64,000 nucleotides of DNA, taken from positions 1 to 64,000 of the forward strand of contig JAWPHD010001147.1 of assembly GCA_037043455.1 (NCBI GenBank), given 5' to 3'. Under the pieces are notes generated by a model. It ran no database searches. It was not told where the DNA came from and worked only from the letters and a program-made list of their open reading frames with translations. Source of the stretch: Cyrtodaria siliqua. Taxonomy: Eukaryota; Mollusca; Bivalvia; Adapedonta; Hiatellidae. Position 1 is the first letter of the stretch, and the number at the start of each line of letters is the position of its first letter. Shown here in pieces: positions 43,709-56,349 of this stretch. Both the position numbers and the translations under genes were made by a program.

Positions 43709-46700
43709 ACACCCAGTACTGGTTTCTGTAATAAGAATGTGTATGGACACCCAGTACTAGTATCTAATAAGAATGTGTTTGGACACCCGGTACTAGTATC
43801 TGTAATAAGAATGTGTTTGGACACCCGGTACTATTATCTGTAATAAGAATGTGTTTGGACACCCGGTACTATTATCTGTAGTAAGAATTTGTTTGGACAC
43901 CCGGTACTATTATCTGTAATAAGAATGTGTTTGGACACCCGGTACTATTATCTGTAGTAAGAATTTGTTTGGACACCCAGTACTAGTATCTGTAAAAAGA
44001 ATGTGTTTTGACACCCAGTACTAGTATCTGTAATAAGAATGTGTTTGGACACCCAGTTCTAGTATCTGTAATAAGAATGTGTTTGGACACCCAGTACTAG
44101 TATATGTAATAAGAATGTGTTTGGACACCCAGTACTTGTATCTGTAATAAGAATGTGTTTGGACACCCAGTACTAGTATCTGTAATAAGAATGTGTTTGG
44201 ACACCCAGTACTAGTATCTGTAATAAGAATGTGTTTGGACACCCAGTACTAGTATCTGTAATAAGAATGTGTTTGGACACCTAGTACTAGTATCTGTAAT
44301 AAGAATGTGTTTGGACACCCAGTACTAGTATCTGTAATAAGAATGTTTGAACACCCAGTACTAGTATATGTAATAAGAATGTCTTTGGACACCCAGTACT
44401 AGTATCAGTAATAACAATGTGTGTGGACACCCAGTACTATTATCAGTAATAAGAATGTGTATGGACACCCAGTACTAGCATCTGAAATAAGAATGTGTTT
44501 GGACACCCAGTACTAGTATCTCTAATAAGAATGTGTTTGGACACGCAGTACTTGTATCTGTAATAAGAATGTGTTTGGACACCCAGTACTATTATCTGTA
44601 TTAAGAATGTGTTTGGACACCCAGTACTAGTATCTGTAATAAGAATGTGTTTGGACACCCAGTACTATTATCTGTAATAAGAATGTGTTTGGACACCCAG
44701 TACTAGTATCTGTAATAAGAATGTGTTTGGACACCCCGTACTAGTATCTGTAATAAGAATGTGTTTGGACACCCAGTACTTGTATCTGTAATAAGAATGT
44801 GTGTGGACACACAGTACTAGTATCTGTAATAAGAATGTGTTTGGACACCCAGTACTAGTATCTGTAATAAGAATGTGTGTGAACACCCAGTTCTAGTATC
44901 TGAAATAAGAATGTGTTTGGACACCCAGTACTAGTATCTCTAATAAGAATGTGTTTGGACACCCAGTACTAGTATCTGTAATAAGAATGTGTTTGGACAC
45001 GCAGCACTTGTATCTGTAATAAGAATGTGTATGGACACCCAGTACTAGTATCTGTAATAAGGATATGTTTGGACACCCAGTACTAGTATCTGTAATAAGA
45101 ATGTGTTTGGACACCCAGTACTAGTATCTGTAATAAGAATGTGTTTGGACACCCAGTACTAGTATATGTAATAAGAATGTGTTTGGACACCCAGTACTAG
45201 TATCAGTAATAAGAATGTGTGTGGACACCCAGTACTATTATCAGTAATAAGAAGGTATTTGGACACCCAGTACTAGCATCTGAAATAAGAATGTGTTTGG
45301 ACACCCAGTACTAGTATCTCTTATAAGAATGTGTTTGGACACGCAGTACTTGTATCTGTAATAAGAATGTGTTTGGACACCCAGTACTATTATCTGTATT
45401 AAGAATGTGTTTGGACACCCAGTACTAGTATCTGTAATAAGAATGTGTTTGGACACCCAGTACTATTATCTGTAATAAGAATGTGTTTGGACACCCAGTA
45501 CTAGTATCTGTAATAAGAATGTGTTTGGACACCCCGTACTAGTATCTGTAATAAGAATGTGTTTGGACACCCAGTACTTGTATCTGTAATAAGAATGTGT
45601 GTGGACACACAGTACTAGTATCTGTAATAAGAATGTGTTTGGACACCCAGTACTAGTATCTGTAATAAGAATGTGTGTGAACACCCAGTTCTAGTATCTG
45701 AAATAAGAATGTGTTTGGACACCCAGTACTAGTATCTCTAATAAGAATGTGTTTGGACACCCAGTACTAGTATCTGTAATAAGAATGTGTTTGGACACGC
45801 AGCACTTGTATCTGTAATAAGAATGTGTATGGACACCCAGTACTAGTATCTGTAATAAGAATATGTTTGGACACCCAGTACTAGTATCTGTAATAAGAAT
45901 GTGTTTGGACACCCAGTACTAGTATCTGTAATAAGAATGTGTTTGGACACCCAGTACTATTAACTGTAATAAGAATGTGTTTGGACACCCAGTACTAGTA
46001 TCTGTAATAAGAATGTGTGTGGACACCCAGTACTAATATCAGTAATAAGAATGTGTTTGGACACCCAGTACTAGTGTCAGTAATAATAATGTGTTTGGAC
46101 ACCCAGTACTAGTATCTGTAATAAGAATGTGTTTGGACATCCAGTAATAGTATCAGTAATAAGAATGTGTGTCGACACCCAGTACTAGTATCTGTAATAA
46201 GAATGTGTGTGGACACCCAGTACTAGTATCTGTAATATGAATGTGTTTGGACACCCAGTACTAGTATCAGTAATAAGAATGTGTTTGGACACCCAGTACT
46301 TGTATCTGTAATAAGAATATGTTTGGACACCCAGTACTATTATCTGTAATAAGAATGTGTGTAGACACCCAGTACTAGTATCAGTAATAAGAATGTGTGT
46401 GGACACCCGGTACTAGTATCTGTAATAAGAATGTGTTTGGACACCCAGTACTAGTATCTGTAATAAGAATGTGTTTGGACACCCAGTACTTGTATCAGTA
46501 ATAGGAATGTGTTTGGACACCCAGTACTATTATCTGTAATAAGAATGTGTTTGGACACCCAGTACTAGTATCTGTAATAAGAATGTGTTTGGACACCCAC
46601 TACTAGTATCTGTAATAAGAATGTGTTTAGACACCCAGTACTATTATCTGTAATAAGAATGTGTTTGGACACCCAGTACTAGTATCTGTAATAAGAAAGT

Positions 46701-49275
46701 GTGTGGACACCCAGTACTAGTATCTGTAATAAGAATGTGTTTGGACACCCAGTACTATTATCTGTAATAAGAATGTGTTTGGACACCCAGTACTAGTATC
46801 TGTAATAAGAATGTGTGTGGGCACCCAGTACTAGTATCTGTAATAAGAATATGTTTGGACACCCAGTAGTAGTATCTGTAATAAGAATGTGTTTAGACAC
46901 CCATTACTAGTATCTGTAATAAGAATGTGTGTGGATACCCAGTACTAGTATCTGTAATAAGAATGTTTGTGGACACCAAGTACTATTATCTGTAATAAGA
47001 ATGTATTTGGACACCCAGTACTATTATCTGTAATAAGAATGTGAGTGGACAAACAGTACTATTATCTGTAATAAGAATGTGTTTGGACACCCGGTACTAG
47101 TATCTGTAATAATAATGTATTTGGACACCCAGTACTAGTATCAGTTTTAAGAATGTGTGTGGACACCCAGTATCTGTAATAAGAATGTGTTTGGACACCC
47201 AGTACTATTATCTGTAATAAGAATGTGTTTGGATTCCCAGTACTAGTATCTGTAATAAGAATGTGTTTGGACACCCAGTACTTGTATCTGTATTAAGAAT
47301 GTGTGTGGACACACAGTACTAGTATCTGTAATAAGAATGTGTTTGGACACCCAGTACTAGTATCTTTAATAAGAATGTGTGTGAACACCCAGTTCTAGTA
47401 TCTGAAATAAGAATGTGTTTGGACACCCAGTACTAGTATCTGTAATAAGAATGTGTTTGGACACCCAGTACTAGTATCTCTAATAAGAATGTGTTTGGAC
47501 ACCCAGTACTAGTATCTGTAAAAAAAATGTGTTTGGACACGCAGTACTTGTATCTGTAATAAGAATGTGTATGGACACCCAGTACTAGTATCTGTAATAA
47601 GAATGTGTTTGGACACCCAGTACTAGTATCTGTAATAAGAATGTGTTTGGACACCCAGTACTAGTATCTGTAATAAGAATATGTTTGGACACCCAGTACT
47701 AGTATCTGTAATAAGAATGTGTGTGGACACCCATTACTAGTATCTGTTATAAGAATGTGTTTGGACACCCAGTACTAGTATCTGTAATAAGAATGTGTTT
47801 GGACACCCAGTACTAGTATCTGTAATAAGATTGTGTGTGGACACCCAGTACTAGTATCAGTAATAAAAATATGTGTGGACACCCAGTACTAGTATCAGCA
47901 ATAAGAATGTGTTTGGACACCCAGTACTAGTATTTGTGATAAGAATGTGTTTGGACACCCAGTACTAGTATCTGTAATAAGAATGTGTGTGGACACCCAG
48001 TACTAGTATCTGTAATAAGAATGTGTGTGCACACCCAGTACTAGTATCAGTAATAAGAATGTGTTTGGACACCAAGTATTAGTATCAGTAATAAGAATGT
48101 GTTTGGACACCCAGTACTAGTATCTGTAATAAGAATGTGTTTGGGACCCAGTACTAGTATTTGTAATAAGAATGTGTGTGGACACCCAGTACTTGTATCT
48201 GTAATAAGAATGTGTTTCGACACCCAGTACTAGTATCTGTAATAAGAATGTGTGTTGACACCAAGTACTAGTATCAGTAATAAGAATGTGTTTGGACACC
48301 CAGTACTAGTATCTGTAATAAGAATGTGTTTGGACACCCAGTACTTATATCAGTAATAAGAATGTGTTTGGACACCCCTGACTATTATCTGTAATAAGAA
48401 TGTGTTTGGACACCCAGTACTATTATCTGTAATAAGAATGTGTTTGGACACCCAGTACTAGTGTCTGTAATAAGAATGTGTTTGGACACCCAGTACTAGT
48501 ATCTGTAATAAGAATGTGTTTGGACACCCAGTACTATTATCTGTAATAAGAATGTGTTTGGACACCCAGTACTAGTATCTGTAATAAGAATGTGTGTGGA
48601 CACCCAGTACTAATATCAGTAATAAGAATGTGTTTGGACACCCAGTACTAGTGTCAGTAATAATAATGTGTTTGGACACCCAGTACTAGTATCTGTATTA
48701 AGAATGTGTTTGGACACCCAGTAATAGTATCAGTAATAAGAATGTGTGTCGACACCCAGTACTAGTATCTGTAATAAGAATATGTGTGGACACCCAGTAC
48801 TAGTATCTGTAGTATGAATGTGTTTGGACAACCAGTACTAGTATCAGTAATAAGAATGTGTTTGGACACCCAGTACTTGTATCTGTAATAAGAATGTGTT
48901 TGGACACCCAGTACTATTATCTGTAATAAGAATGTGTGTAGACACCCAGTACTAGTATCAGTAATAAGAATGTGTGTGGACACCCAGTTCTAGTATCTGT
49001 AATAAGAATGTGTTCGGACACCCAGAACTAGTATCTGTAATAAGAATGTGTGTGGACACCCAGTACTTGTATCAGTAATTGGAATGTGTTTGGACACCCA
49101 GTACTATTATCTGTAATAAGAATGTGTTTGGACACCCAGTACTAGTATCTGTAATAAGAATGTGTTTGGACACCCAGTACTAGTATCGGTAATAAGAATG
49201 TGTTTGGACACCCAGTACTATTATCTGTAATAAGAATGTGTTTGAACACCCAGTACTAGTATCTGTAATAAGAAA
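43709..49275. repeat. 38-bp minisatellite, about 146 units
   Basis: The unit reads TGTAATAAGAATGTGTTTGG plus ACACCCAGTACTAGTATC. Common variants are TGTGTGG for TGTTTGG, CTTGTATC or CTATTATC for CTAGTATC, and CAGTAAT for CTGTAAT. There are no unique spacers. Minus-strand frames of about 70 codons are by-products: 38 is not a multiple of three, and the consensus has one stop (TAG in TACTAGTAC) per three units, which variant units remove. Confidence 0.95.
44380..45978. repeat. 798-bp higher-order duplication in the 38-bp array
   Basis: The run of variant units at about 44380-45178 is repeated nearly identically at 45178-45978, an offset of 798 bp or exactly 21 units. Part of the same run appears again near 47270-47660. 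A separate block near 45990-46500 recurs at about 48565-49080 (offset near 2577 bp). Confidence 0.82.
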
Positions 49276-49487
49276 GTGTTATTTTTTACTGGTCCTTTGG
49301 GACCAACCAACGAGCCCAAAATAGGTGGCTTTAAAGTAGAATACCGCTTAAGCCGGTGCTAGGGGGCGTGAGAAGTGTTGCTTCTTTCATTACTTCTCAT
49401 GAACAGACTCAATAAAACCGAGTCTGCTGCTTTATTCTCTGAATTGTGTTTGTTGCTCTCAAAGGATCACCTTTATCAGTATTTATT
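49276..49487 (+). repeat. Dispersed hairpin repeat, long copy 2
   Basis: Closely matches 20686-20889. It contains the GGTCC/GGACC, GAGAAGT/ACTTCTC (49370-49376/49392-49398) and CAGACTC/GAGTCTG (49404-49410/49420-49426) hairpins and ends TCAGTATTTATT. It forms the right border of the 38-bp array. Confidence 0.8.
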
Positions 49488-50233
49488 GAATACCCATCTG
49501 CTTGGATAAGCATTGGCCTTAGTTCTTGCTCCGGATTAATAATATTAATGTTGTACTCTAAACTGACACTGCATACGCTTCATTTAAACACGTATCTTTT
49601 ACAGTGAAAGTTCAAGGTCCTAAAGTATAATGTGATCTAAAGTATACTGTGATAAAATCCGCTGATACGACGTTATCTGCCATCCGTCCTTATCGTGTAA
49701 TGAATTGATAAGAATTGATCTACGTGTTTCCGTTATACAGATTGATTTGAAACGATCGGAACATTGATTAATCGATTTTTAATTGGCGCGTATTGTCTAT
49801 GTTGGTCTACGCTTCCTTCAACTTAAAGTCCAATAGGATATCAGTTTAGGCCAAACGTAAACACATCTTAGTTTGCCCAAACCCGACGTTCGATTTTTTC
49901 AGATGGGTAGGTAGGTAGAAACATTTTTATTGCATGTATGGCCGATTCCTTTTAAATGCTATTTGAAAGTTTAACTGTTTTATCCATGAGCCATGAGTTG
50001 GTCGGTACCATCTGAGATGGCAAATTCTATAAAAAAAAAATAATCGAAATCATTGATGCCTACAGGGTTCAAATTTAATATTTTAGCCACTTGCTAAAAA
50101 AAGCAATTGCGAAGATGTTCACCTTCCTGTTTTAATCAAGGTACTTGCATTACTAATTTAAAACCTCCATTCATTTTAGAAGGATTGCTATACATGTAAT
50201 AATGACACTTTCACACACAGCTAGATCAGCTGT
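49488..50233. other. AT-rich spacer, no gene recognised
   Basis: No coding or repeat structure stands out. Confidence 0.5.
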
Positions 50234-50252
50234 GTTGACAGATCTATATCAC

Positions 50253-51411
50253 GTTTATGGCAAGCTAATTGTCCAATAAGGTTCACGGTCGAAAAAACTA
50301 GGATTAACGATCGATAAACTATGTTTTTCGAACGTAAAACCAGGTTTATCGAATAATAACCTATATTTTCGAGTGAAAACGTAGGATAGCGGTCGTAAAC
50401 CATAGTTTACGCTCGTGAACCCAGTTTTACGTTCGATAAACTAGGTTTCTCGATTGAACTAAAAATTTCGGTCGTTATCCTAAGTTCACGAGCGTGAACC
50501 TATGTTAACGGGCGTGAACCTGGGTTTATCGTGAACATGGGTTTACGACCGTGAACATAGGTTCACGCTCGTGAACATAGGATAACAACCGAAAATCATA
50601 GATTTGTTCGAGAAACCTAGTTTATCGAAATAAACCTAGGTTCACGTTCGTAATCTATGGGCTACGCTCGTAAACCAAAGTTCACGGTCGTAAACATAGG
50701 TTCACGTTCGTAAACTATGGTTCACGCTCGTAAACATAGGTTCACGTCCGTAAACTATGGTTCATGGTCGTAAACCTAGGTTCACGTCCGTAAGCTATGG
50801 TTCACGGTCGTAAACCTAGGTTCACGCTCGTAAACTATAGTTCACGTTCGTAAACTATGGTTCACGTGATTGGCTATGCTCGTAAATCACAGATACCGGT
50901 CCGAAAGCATAGTTACAAGTCGATAAACCCGGTTTTACGAACGTGAACCATAGTTTACGAGCGTAAACTGTAGTTCGCGGTTGTAAACATAGGTTTACGT
51001 CCGTAAACTATGGTACACGCTCGTAAACATAGATTCACGTTCGTAAACCCATGTTTACGCCAGAAATTCATAGTTGATTTGATAATCCTAGTATATCGAC
51101 CGTAAACTAGGTTTCTCGATTGAACTATGAATTTCGGTCGTTATCCTATGTTTACGAGCGTGAACCGGGGGTTCACGAGCGTGAACCATAGTTTACGAAC
51201 GTGAACCTATGTTTACGACCGTGAACTTGTGTTTACGAGCGTGAACCTACGTTTACGAGCGTGAACTATGGTTTACGGACGTTATCCTATGTTTTCGCTC
51301 GAAAGTATAGGTTAACATGCTTTTACGTTCGAAAAACCTAGTTTATCGATCGTTAATACTAGTTTTTTGACCGTGAACACGTAATTTTTGGACAATTGGC
51401 TTGCCATACAC
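50253..51411. mobile_element. Foldback element made of ~20-bp interrupted palindromes
   Basis: The ends are inverted repeats: GTTTATGGCAAGC at the left and the complement of GTGTATGGCAAGC at the right, both followed inward by AATTGTCCAA and GTTCACGGTC-AAAAAACTAG (allowing small changes). Inside, nearly every 20 bp holds a motif with core ACG-NN-CGT flanked by AAAC or GAAC and TATG/TAGG, for example GTTCACGCTCGTAAACATAG and its complement. In the left and right parts the units run in opposite senses, so the whole can fold on itself. A 19-bp direct repeat GTTGACAGATCTATATCAC flanks it (50234-50252 and 51412-51430). No protein is encoded. Confidence 0.8.
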
Positions 51412-51430
51412 GTTGACAGATCTATATCAC

Positions 51431-52699
51431 TAGCATTTCTTGTCCTAGCTCCACCAAGTTTATAGTATTATCTAGAGGGTCGGTCACATTATTGTTAAAA
51501 AAAAAATTATTTTTCTTTTAATATTATATTGGTCATAGTTTTTACAGTGGTTTCAAAATATCAAAGATACATATAAAAGTAACGTAATGCATTAATAAAG
51601 CGTTGTTAAAGGGTTACCCAAATAAGTATACAAAGCAGAATATGCAGAATCTACATATGATTTAGTAATAGTAATAATTAAACGTACCATGTTTACTTAG
51701 ACATATCAACAACTTGTATCAATTGCAGAGTAACATCCATGTTATAGTAATTGTGTCTGTTATATATTCTGGGCTTCCATGGAACCAAAATTGTGATCGG
51801 CCATAAAATGTGTAATAAACTCAGAGCAAGGTTTTGCATGTAAATTGTTGTATATATCTATAGTATTTAATTTGCGTTAGCTAAACCAAATTTTGGGTTG
51901 GGATTCCTTATTTCATTATCTAGATGGGTGCATACTTAAGTTAGGTGCAAATGAATCACGGGCTCCCTACGAGCTTACCATAGCCTAAGAAATGTTCAAT
52001 AATGTTGGTTTAAGTAAACATCCAATCTTTGTTCCTGACCATATGATTTACTCTTCTTATTTTTATTTGATTCATACTGGGGTATACCACCACCCCGCCC
52101 ACACAACCCGAAACCCGGTTATTCATTTATTTTCATATTTCTGCATTCTTTTGTTTAATGATTCTTACACCTATAACTATGGTGCATAATGCCCACCTAA
52201 CTTCCAACTCCCCACTCATCCATTATCAAGAGGGTTGTGGTCGGGGGACGGTAAGGTGCACTATAGACATCCAATATATTGTTATATATACTGAACATAT
52301 ATGTTTGCGTTTCTTATTCATAGTTCAAACCATATTGGGTTATAGGCTCGCCTCGCATGGCGGTAAGGGAGATGGTGAGTAGTGGGAGGGGGTGGGGGTG
52401 GGGGGAGGGTGCACTCTCAAATGTTGTTTTTGGTTTGGTATTTTTTCTTCAAAAATAACCAATCCTCATCTAAACAAAATCTGGGGCTGGGGAAGGTGGT
52501 GAGTGTGGGGATGAGGCGAGCGTGGGGCGAATGCAAATATTTCTTCGTTGTTAGTTTGTTTATTATTACATCATAACTATGGTGCCTGATGTTGGATAGG
52601 GTGGGTGGGGAAGGGGATGGCGGGGTACACTATCAAATGAATTTTGTATCAATTTTTCTTAACAGATAACATCAATCTTTATCCAGTTATTTAAAAAAG
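51431..52699. other. Spacer with G-rich tract
   Basis: AT-rich DNA with a G-rich segment at 52383-52410 (runs of three to six G). The phrase AACTATGGTGC recurs near 52175 and 52566, part of an old tandem duplication. Short frames have no recognisable domain. Confidence 0.5.
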
Positions 52700-53160
52700 A
52701 GTTAATATTTCTGTTTTGTTAGTCTTACACCGTGATTATGGTGTATACTGCCTACCTCAATCCCCACAATAAAGTCCGTATTTTCAATTCGTTCCCCCAA
52801 GGTCACAGATCACTCTGTTACTATTTTTAGCACATCTCAAAATGGCCGCCATTCAAATGCTTAAAGACAGCAATATATTCTTAATTATGGCTTATCCCAA
52901 GGAACATTCGCACAAAACTGTTTTATTTTATTTTGGCTTCGATTTCGGCTCCTCTATAATATATTAAATGTCCCCCGACCACATGTTAAATATTTTCGGC
53001 ACATTGCAAAATGTGGCTTACCCGAATTTACATAGAAATGTTTTATTTTACTTTTTATTTAGGTTTAAGCTCTTCCATAATATAATAAATGCCTACCACA
53101 ATCTCACCCCACTCCTCTGTTACTATTTTAGCACATTTCAAAATAGCTGAAATCCAAATG
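52700..53160 (+). repeat. Diverged tandem repeats
   Basis: Phrases CTCTGTTACTATTTT-AGCACAT, TCAAAAT-GC, ATCCAAATGCTTAAAGA, TGTTTTATTTTA and CTCTATAATATATTAAATG recur at about 52813-52970, 52975-53090 and 53093-53165. This is an old tandem duplication with units of roughly 120-280 bp. Confidence 0.6.
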
Positions 53161-53163
53161 CTT

Positions 53164-53285
53164 AAAGATAGAATATGTAATAGATAGAGGCTGTCCTCGG
53201 TGAGTTGGTTTATGTAAACACCGAGATGGATGTAGCCCATCGAGGTGTTAAAATAACCAACGAGCTGAGACATACTCTATCTTTT
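53164..53285. repeat. Hairpin element (~120 bp)
   Basis: The left arm (AAGATAGAATATGT ... CTCGGTGAGTTGGTTTATGT-AACACC) pairs with the right arm (GGTGTTAAAATAACCAAC-GAGCTGAGACATACTCTATCTT), with about 16 extra bases in the left arm. It could be a small foldback insertion or a transcribed hairpin. Confidence 0.65.
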
Positions 53286-53519
53286 TTGTAGCATGGTGTA
53301 CTTAGTAACACTGTGACGTCAGAGCGACGTCCTTACACAAAATTCCTCTATCTGGTAATTGTAGTACGGTATAGCCACTCCCATAAGTTAACCCTAAATT
53401 AAACGATTTAATGCTTTGCATTCATCAACTGAATGTCACCATGCTACAATTCCGTGTAAATGTTCTTCAGGTTAAGCCATAATTAAGAATGTGTAGCATG
53501 GTCAGTGACATTTCCTTTG

Positions 53520-53665
53520 ATGAATGCATCATCATCACCCCTGTATTGTTTTAGGCAGAAAACAATGGTCGTCGCTCCAGCAAAACATGGATTTTTTACA
53601 ACATAATTTGAAGCAACTGTACAGTTCTGCAGATGAGAAGGTTCCAGGCCCATTCTTCGTGTTTT
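53520..53665 (+). repeat. Dispersed repeat, third copy fragment
   Basis: Matches part of the repeats at 28370-28955: ATCATCATCACCCCTGTATTG, GCAGAAAACAATGG, GCTCCAGC, GAAGCAACTGTACAGTTC, CCAGGCCCATTCT. Confidence 0.6.
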
Positions 53666-54200
53666 TTTAATATTATATAGCGGAAATTCCCGAGTTGCGT
53701 TTCTTTTTCACTTTAGTATATTTACTTTTATTGGCAAATATCGGTCTGGGTGGAATAAATATAAGCGCCAACTGGCCAACTCTATTCGCCCGCTTTTCAC
53801 GCACATAAAAGTCAACGTTTGCTTGACGTTATGTTGTAGGGATGGAATTGGGGTAAGGGTCTCATAACAGGATAACAGCAAATTGAATTTGATGATTATA
53901 GATAATAGATAACAATGAATTAACAATATATAAAACAGTTCACAGTAAATAAAATAAAAAGAGCAATCCTAAATTTTACATTTTACGATAGGGGGTGGAG
54001 GGGAAGAGTTGGGGACAAAATAAATAAATAACAGACAACATTAAATTAACCAAAATATAACAATCAATATTATTTTAAAATAACAAAAGTATAAATTTCG
54101 CAAATTACAGCATAACACAACAGTTTAGTTACACAGTCTTGTTACCATCACGCGCTGCTTCTCATAAGTCAAAAGACATTTTAAATTTTTAAACTTTTAA
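53666..54200. other. AT-rich spacer, no gene recognised
   Basis: Nothing recognisable was found in either strand. Confidence 0.45.
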
Positions 54201-54546
54201 TTAACATGCAAACATACAATCTCTCAAAGTCTAGCCAAAATCTCACCAACGTTAGTGGCAAGTTCAACCATTGATTGTTATGCCGTTTCCCCTGGCTGAA
54301 TCCGTGTAGCATAGAGTAGCGAAGAACGCAAAAGCAGGCCGGGTGACCAAGGCTAGAGTAAAGCTTCTTTAAATAGATTGACACCTTAAAACGAGGTCAT
54401 ACCGAAAAACAGGTATGATTGATGATTGGTCAAAGTCAGTTTTTAAATCCTGATTAAATCGATGGTTGAACTTGCCACTATCGTTGGTGAGATTTTGGCT
54501 ATACTTTGAGAGATTGTATGTACAATAGACATATTTGCATGTTAAA
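54201..54546. mobile_element. Foldback MITE with ~80-bp arms
   Basis: The left arm (54201-54280: TTAACATGCAAA, ACATACAATCTCTCAAAGT, AGCCAAAATCTCACCAACG, AGTGGCAAGTTCAACCAT) pairs with the right arm (54458-54546) almost base for base. The right arm has a 12-base insertion. The centre (about 180 bp) is unpaired. No coding capacity is seen. A minus-strand frame here is incidental. Confidence 0.78.
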
Positions 54547-55838
54547 TTTTACGTTTATTGTTTGTCTTCTTCTTCTGTTGTAAGGAGTGTATGCCCTTAC
54601 TGGATATTGTCGTGTTACTCTGTCTTCTGACAAGTCATTGAGTACTTGCTTGGCTGCTTTATAGGGCTAGAAAACTCATGTAGCTTTATTCACAACATAC
54701 GAGTCATGCAAACGTGGACTTTTATTTGCGTGAAAAAATGCGAATACAGTCGGCTTATCGGGTTTATCTGTCCGAGACTTGAATACACGTAACAAAGCGT
54801 AGTAAAGAAATCAGAAGCATGCCGGATGACCAGGGCTAATCATTCCGTTGACATTTTATTTAATTAAAACATGACTTTTGACATCGAATTGTTTTATAAT
54901 TTTTTAGATTTTAAATCGACATATTTATATCACATAATCGACAAACAGTACATAGCTTGAAATAAATATCTCGTGTTTATCAAATAAATATCTCGTGTAA
55001 TACAGACACTACTCATTACGTCATTATTTGTTTTGTTTCAACGCGATATAAAGAAAAGTAAAAAATGTTTAGTTCACTAAAATCGATTTATTGTAAAATA
55101 AAGAACCTTTTCAACGTATTTGTTTTGCATTTATTGACTTGTGTCGTGTTTTGTCGACATACATACATCGATTTATAGATATATATTATAACAACTGAAG
55201 TTGTTTTAAATGGAGAAATTCAATATAACCCAACAAGACGAGGCACGAATACGCTTCCGTAACTATCTAACACTGTAAAGATAACTTAAATCGTATACAA
55301 ATTGACAATGTTAAACGTCGCTTTATATATACATGAGAAATCGTACTTTTTTAGCTTTATTTAGAGCTAAAAAATGAATAAAATCCATCTATAAATGACA
55401 AAGTTATATGCGTTGTCCTGTGAGCTTCCGTGGTCCTCACGTAAATGACAGAAACTATCCGCATAACCAAAATTCTATTTTTTGATATCTTAAGTCGTTA
55501 TTTGAATGGCATGTTGAAGCATTATCGCGACTTTTTATTAATTGTTGAGATATTTTATCATGCTTTTTATTTTTGTATTCGTGAAATTATGTCGCCTTAA
55601 AAGAGAAATTATCACGAAAAGTCACAATAAAATGACCATAAAGTCACGATAATTTATGTCAACTTAAATTAAGTGCATGGCAGCCACATGCCACCATAAG
55701 GTAATTATAAATGCATTTTTGCATTTTTTCACTATCAAATGTTTTTAAACGTGTTTTATCGTCGAAATATCCGTTATAAAGTCCTGCTAATATAATCTTT
55801 CCCATCGCTTAATGAAATTAAGGATTGACCACAATCAG
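54547..55838. other. AT-rich spacer, no gene recognised
   Basis: About 1.3 kb of strongly AT-rich DNA. A short direct repeat AAATATCTCGTGT(T/A) is at about 54966 and 54990. The segment near 54818-54870 (CCGGATGACCAGGGCTA) resembles the centre of the foldback MITE at 54330. Confidence 0.5.
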
Positions 55839-56349
55839 CGCCAACTTAGAATTAAAAGGTCCTATCTGCATTTTTCATACTTTCGAGAAAAATGAATTTT
55901 AAGGTTTGAACATTTGTAACAAATCAGGGAAATACTTTACAAAGACATTTTTTGGTGCTGATATATGTTATATTCAAATCTTCAATTACACATATATTTC
56001 TTTTGTCGATAATCAATAAGTCAATAGATATAACCAATAATGTAAATAGGTCCTTTTACCACAAACCTTTTTCAAGAAATTTTTAGAATAAAAAGGTCCT
56101 ATTTGGCAAATAGGCCCTTATTTCATGAACTGATTTTTATAAAAATATGTTGAAATATAGGTGTAAAAGGTTCAGTGTGACATATAAGTCCTTTTACTAT
56201 GAACATAATACAGCATATGTTCGATAAACGTATACGAGTAAGGGCATTATTACAGACAGTCAATGTATTCTGAGCATACAATCAAGTATGTTTGAACAAA
56301 TATATGTAGATTAATGATTTACTGTCTCTGTCTTTAAAAATCATTAATG

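Noticed and set aside
42944..43843. Alternative-frame proteins over the zinc-finger repeats ([15 protein letters not shown])
   Set aside because: They are out-of-frame readings of the 84-bp finger units; they lack the conserved Cys/His spacing that the main frame shows.
43709..43843. Extension of the zinc-finger protein into the minisatellite as a functional C-terminal tail
   Set aside because: The frame there ([12 protein letters not shown]) is only translation of the 38-bp unit and ends quickly; the frame feeding it is already shifted by two linker deletions.
43709..49275. CRISPR array or a repeat-encoded secreted protein
   Set aside because: Units are contiguous with no unique spacers and the host is a eukaryote. 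The ~70-codon minus-strand frames come from cycling of a 38-bp unit through three phases, with the stop in TACTAGTAC lost in variant units.
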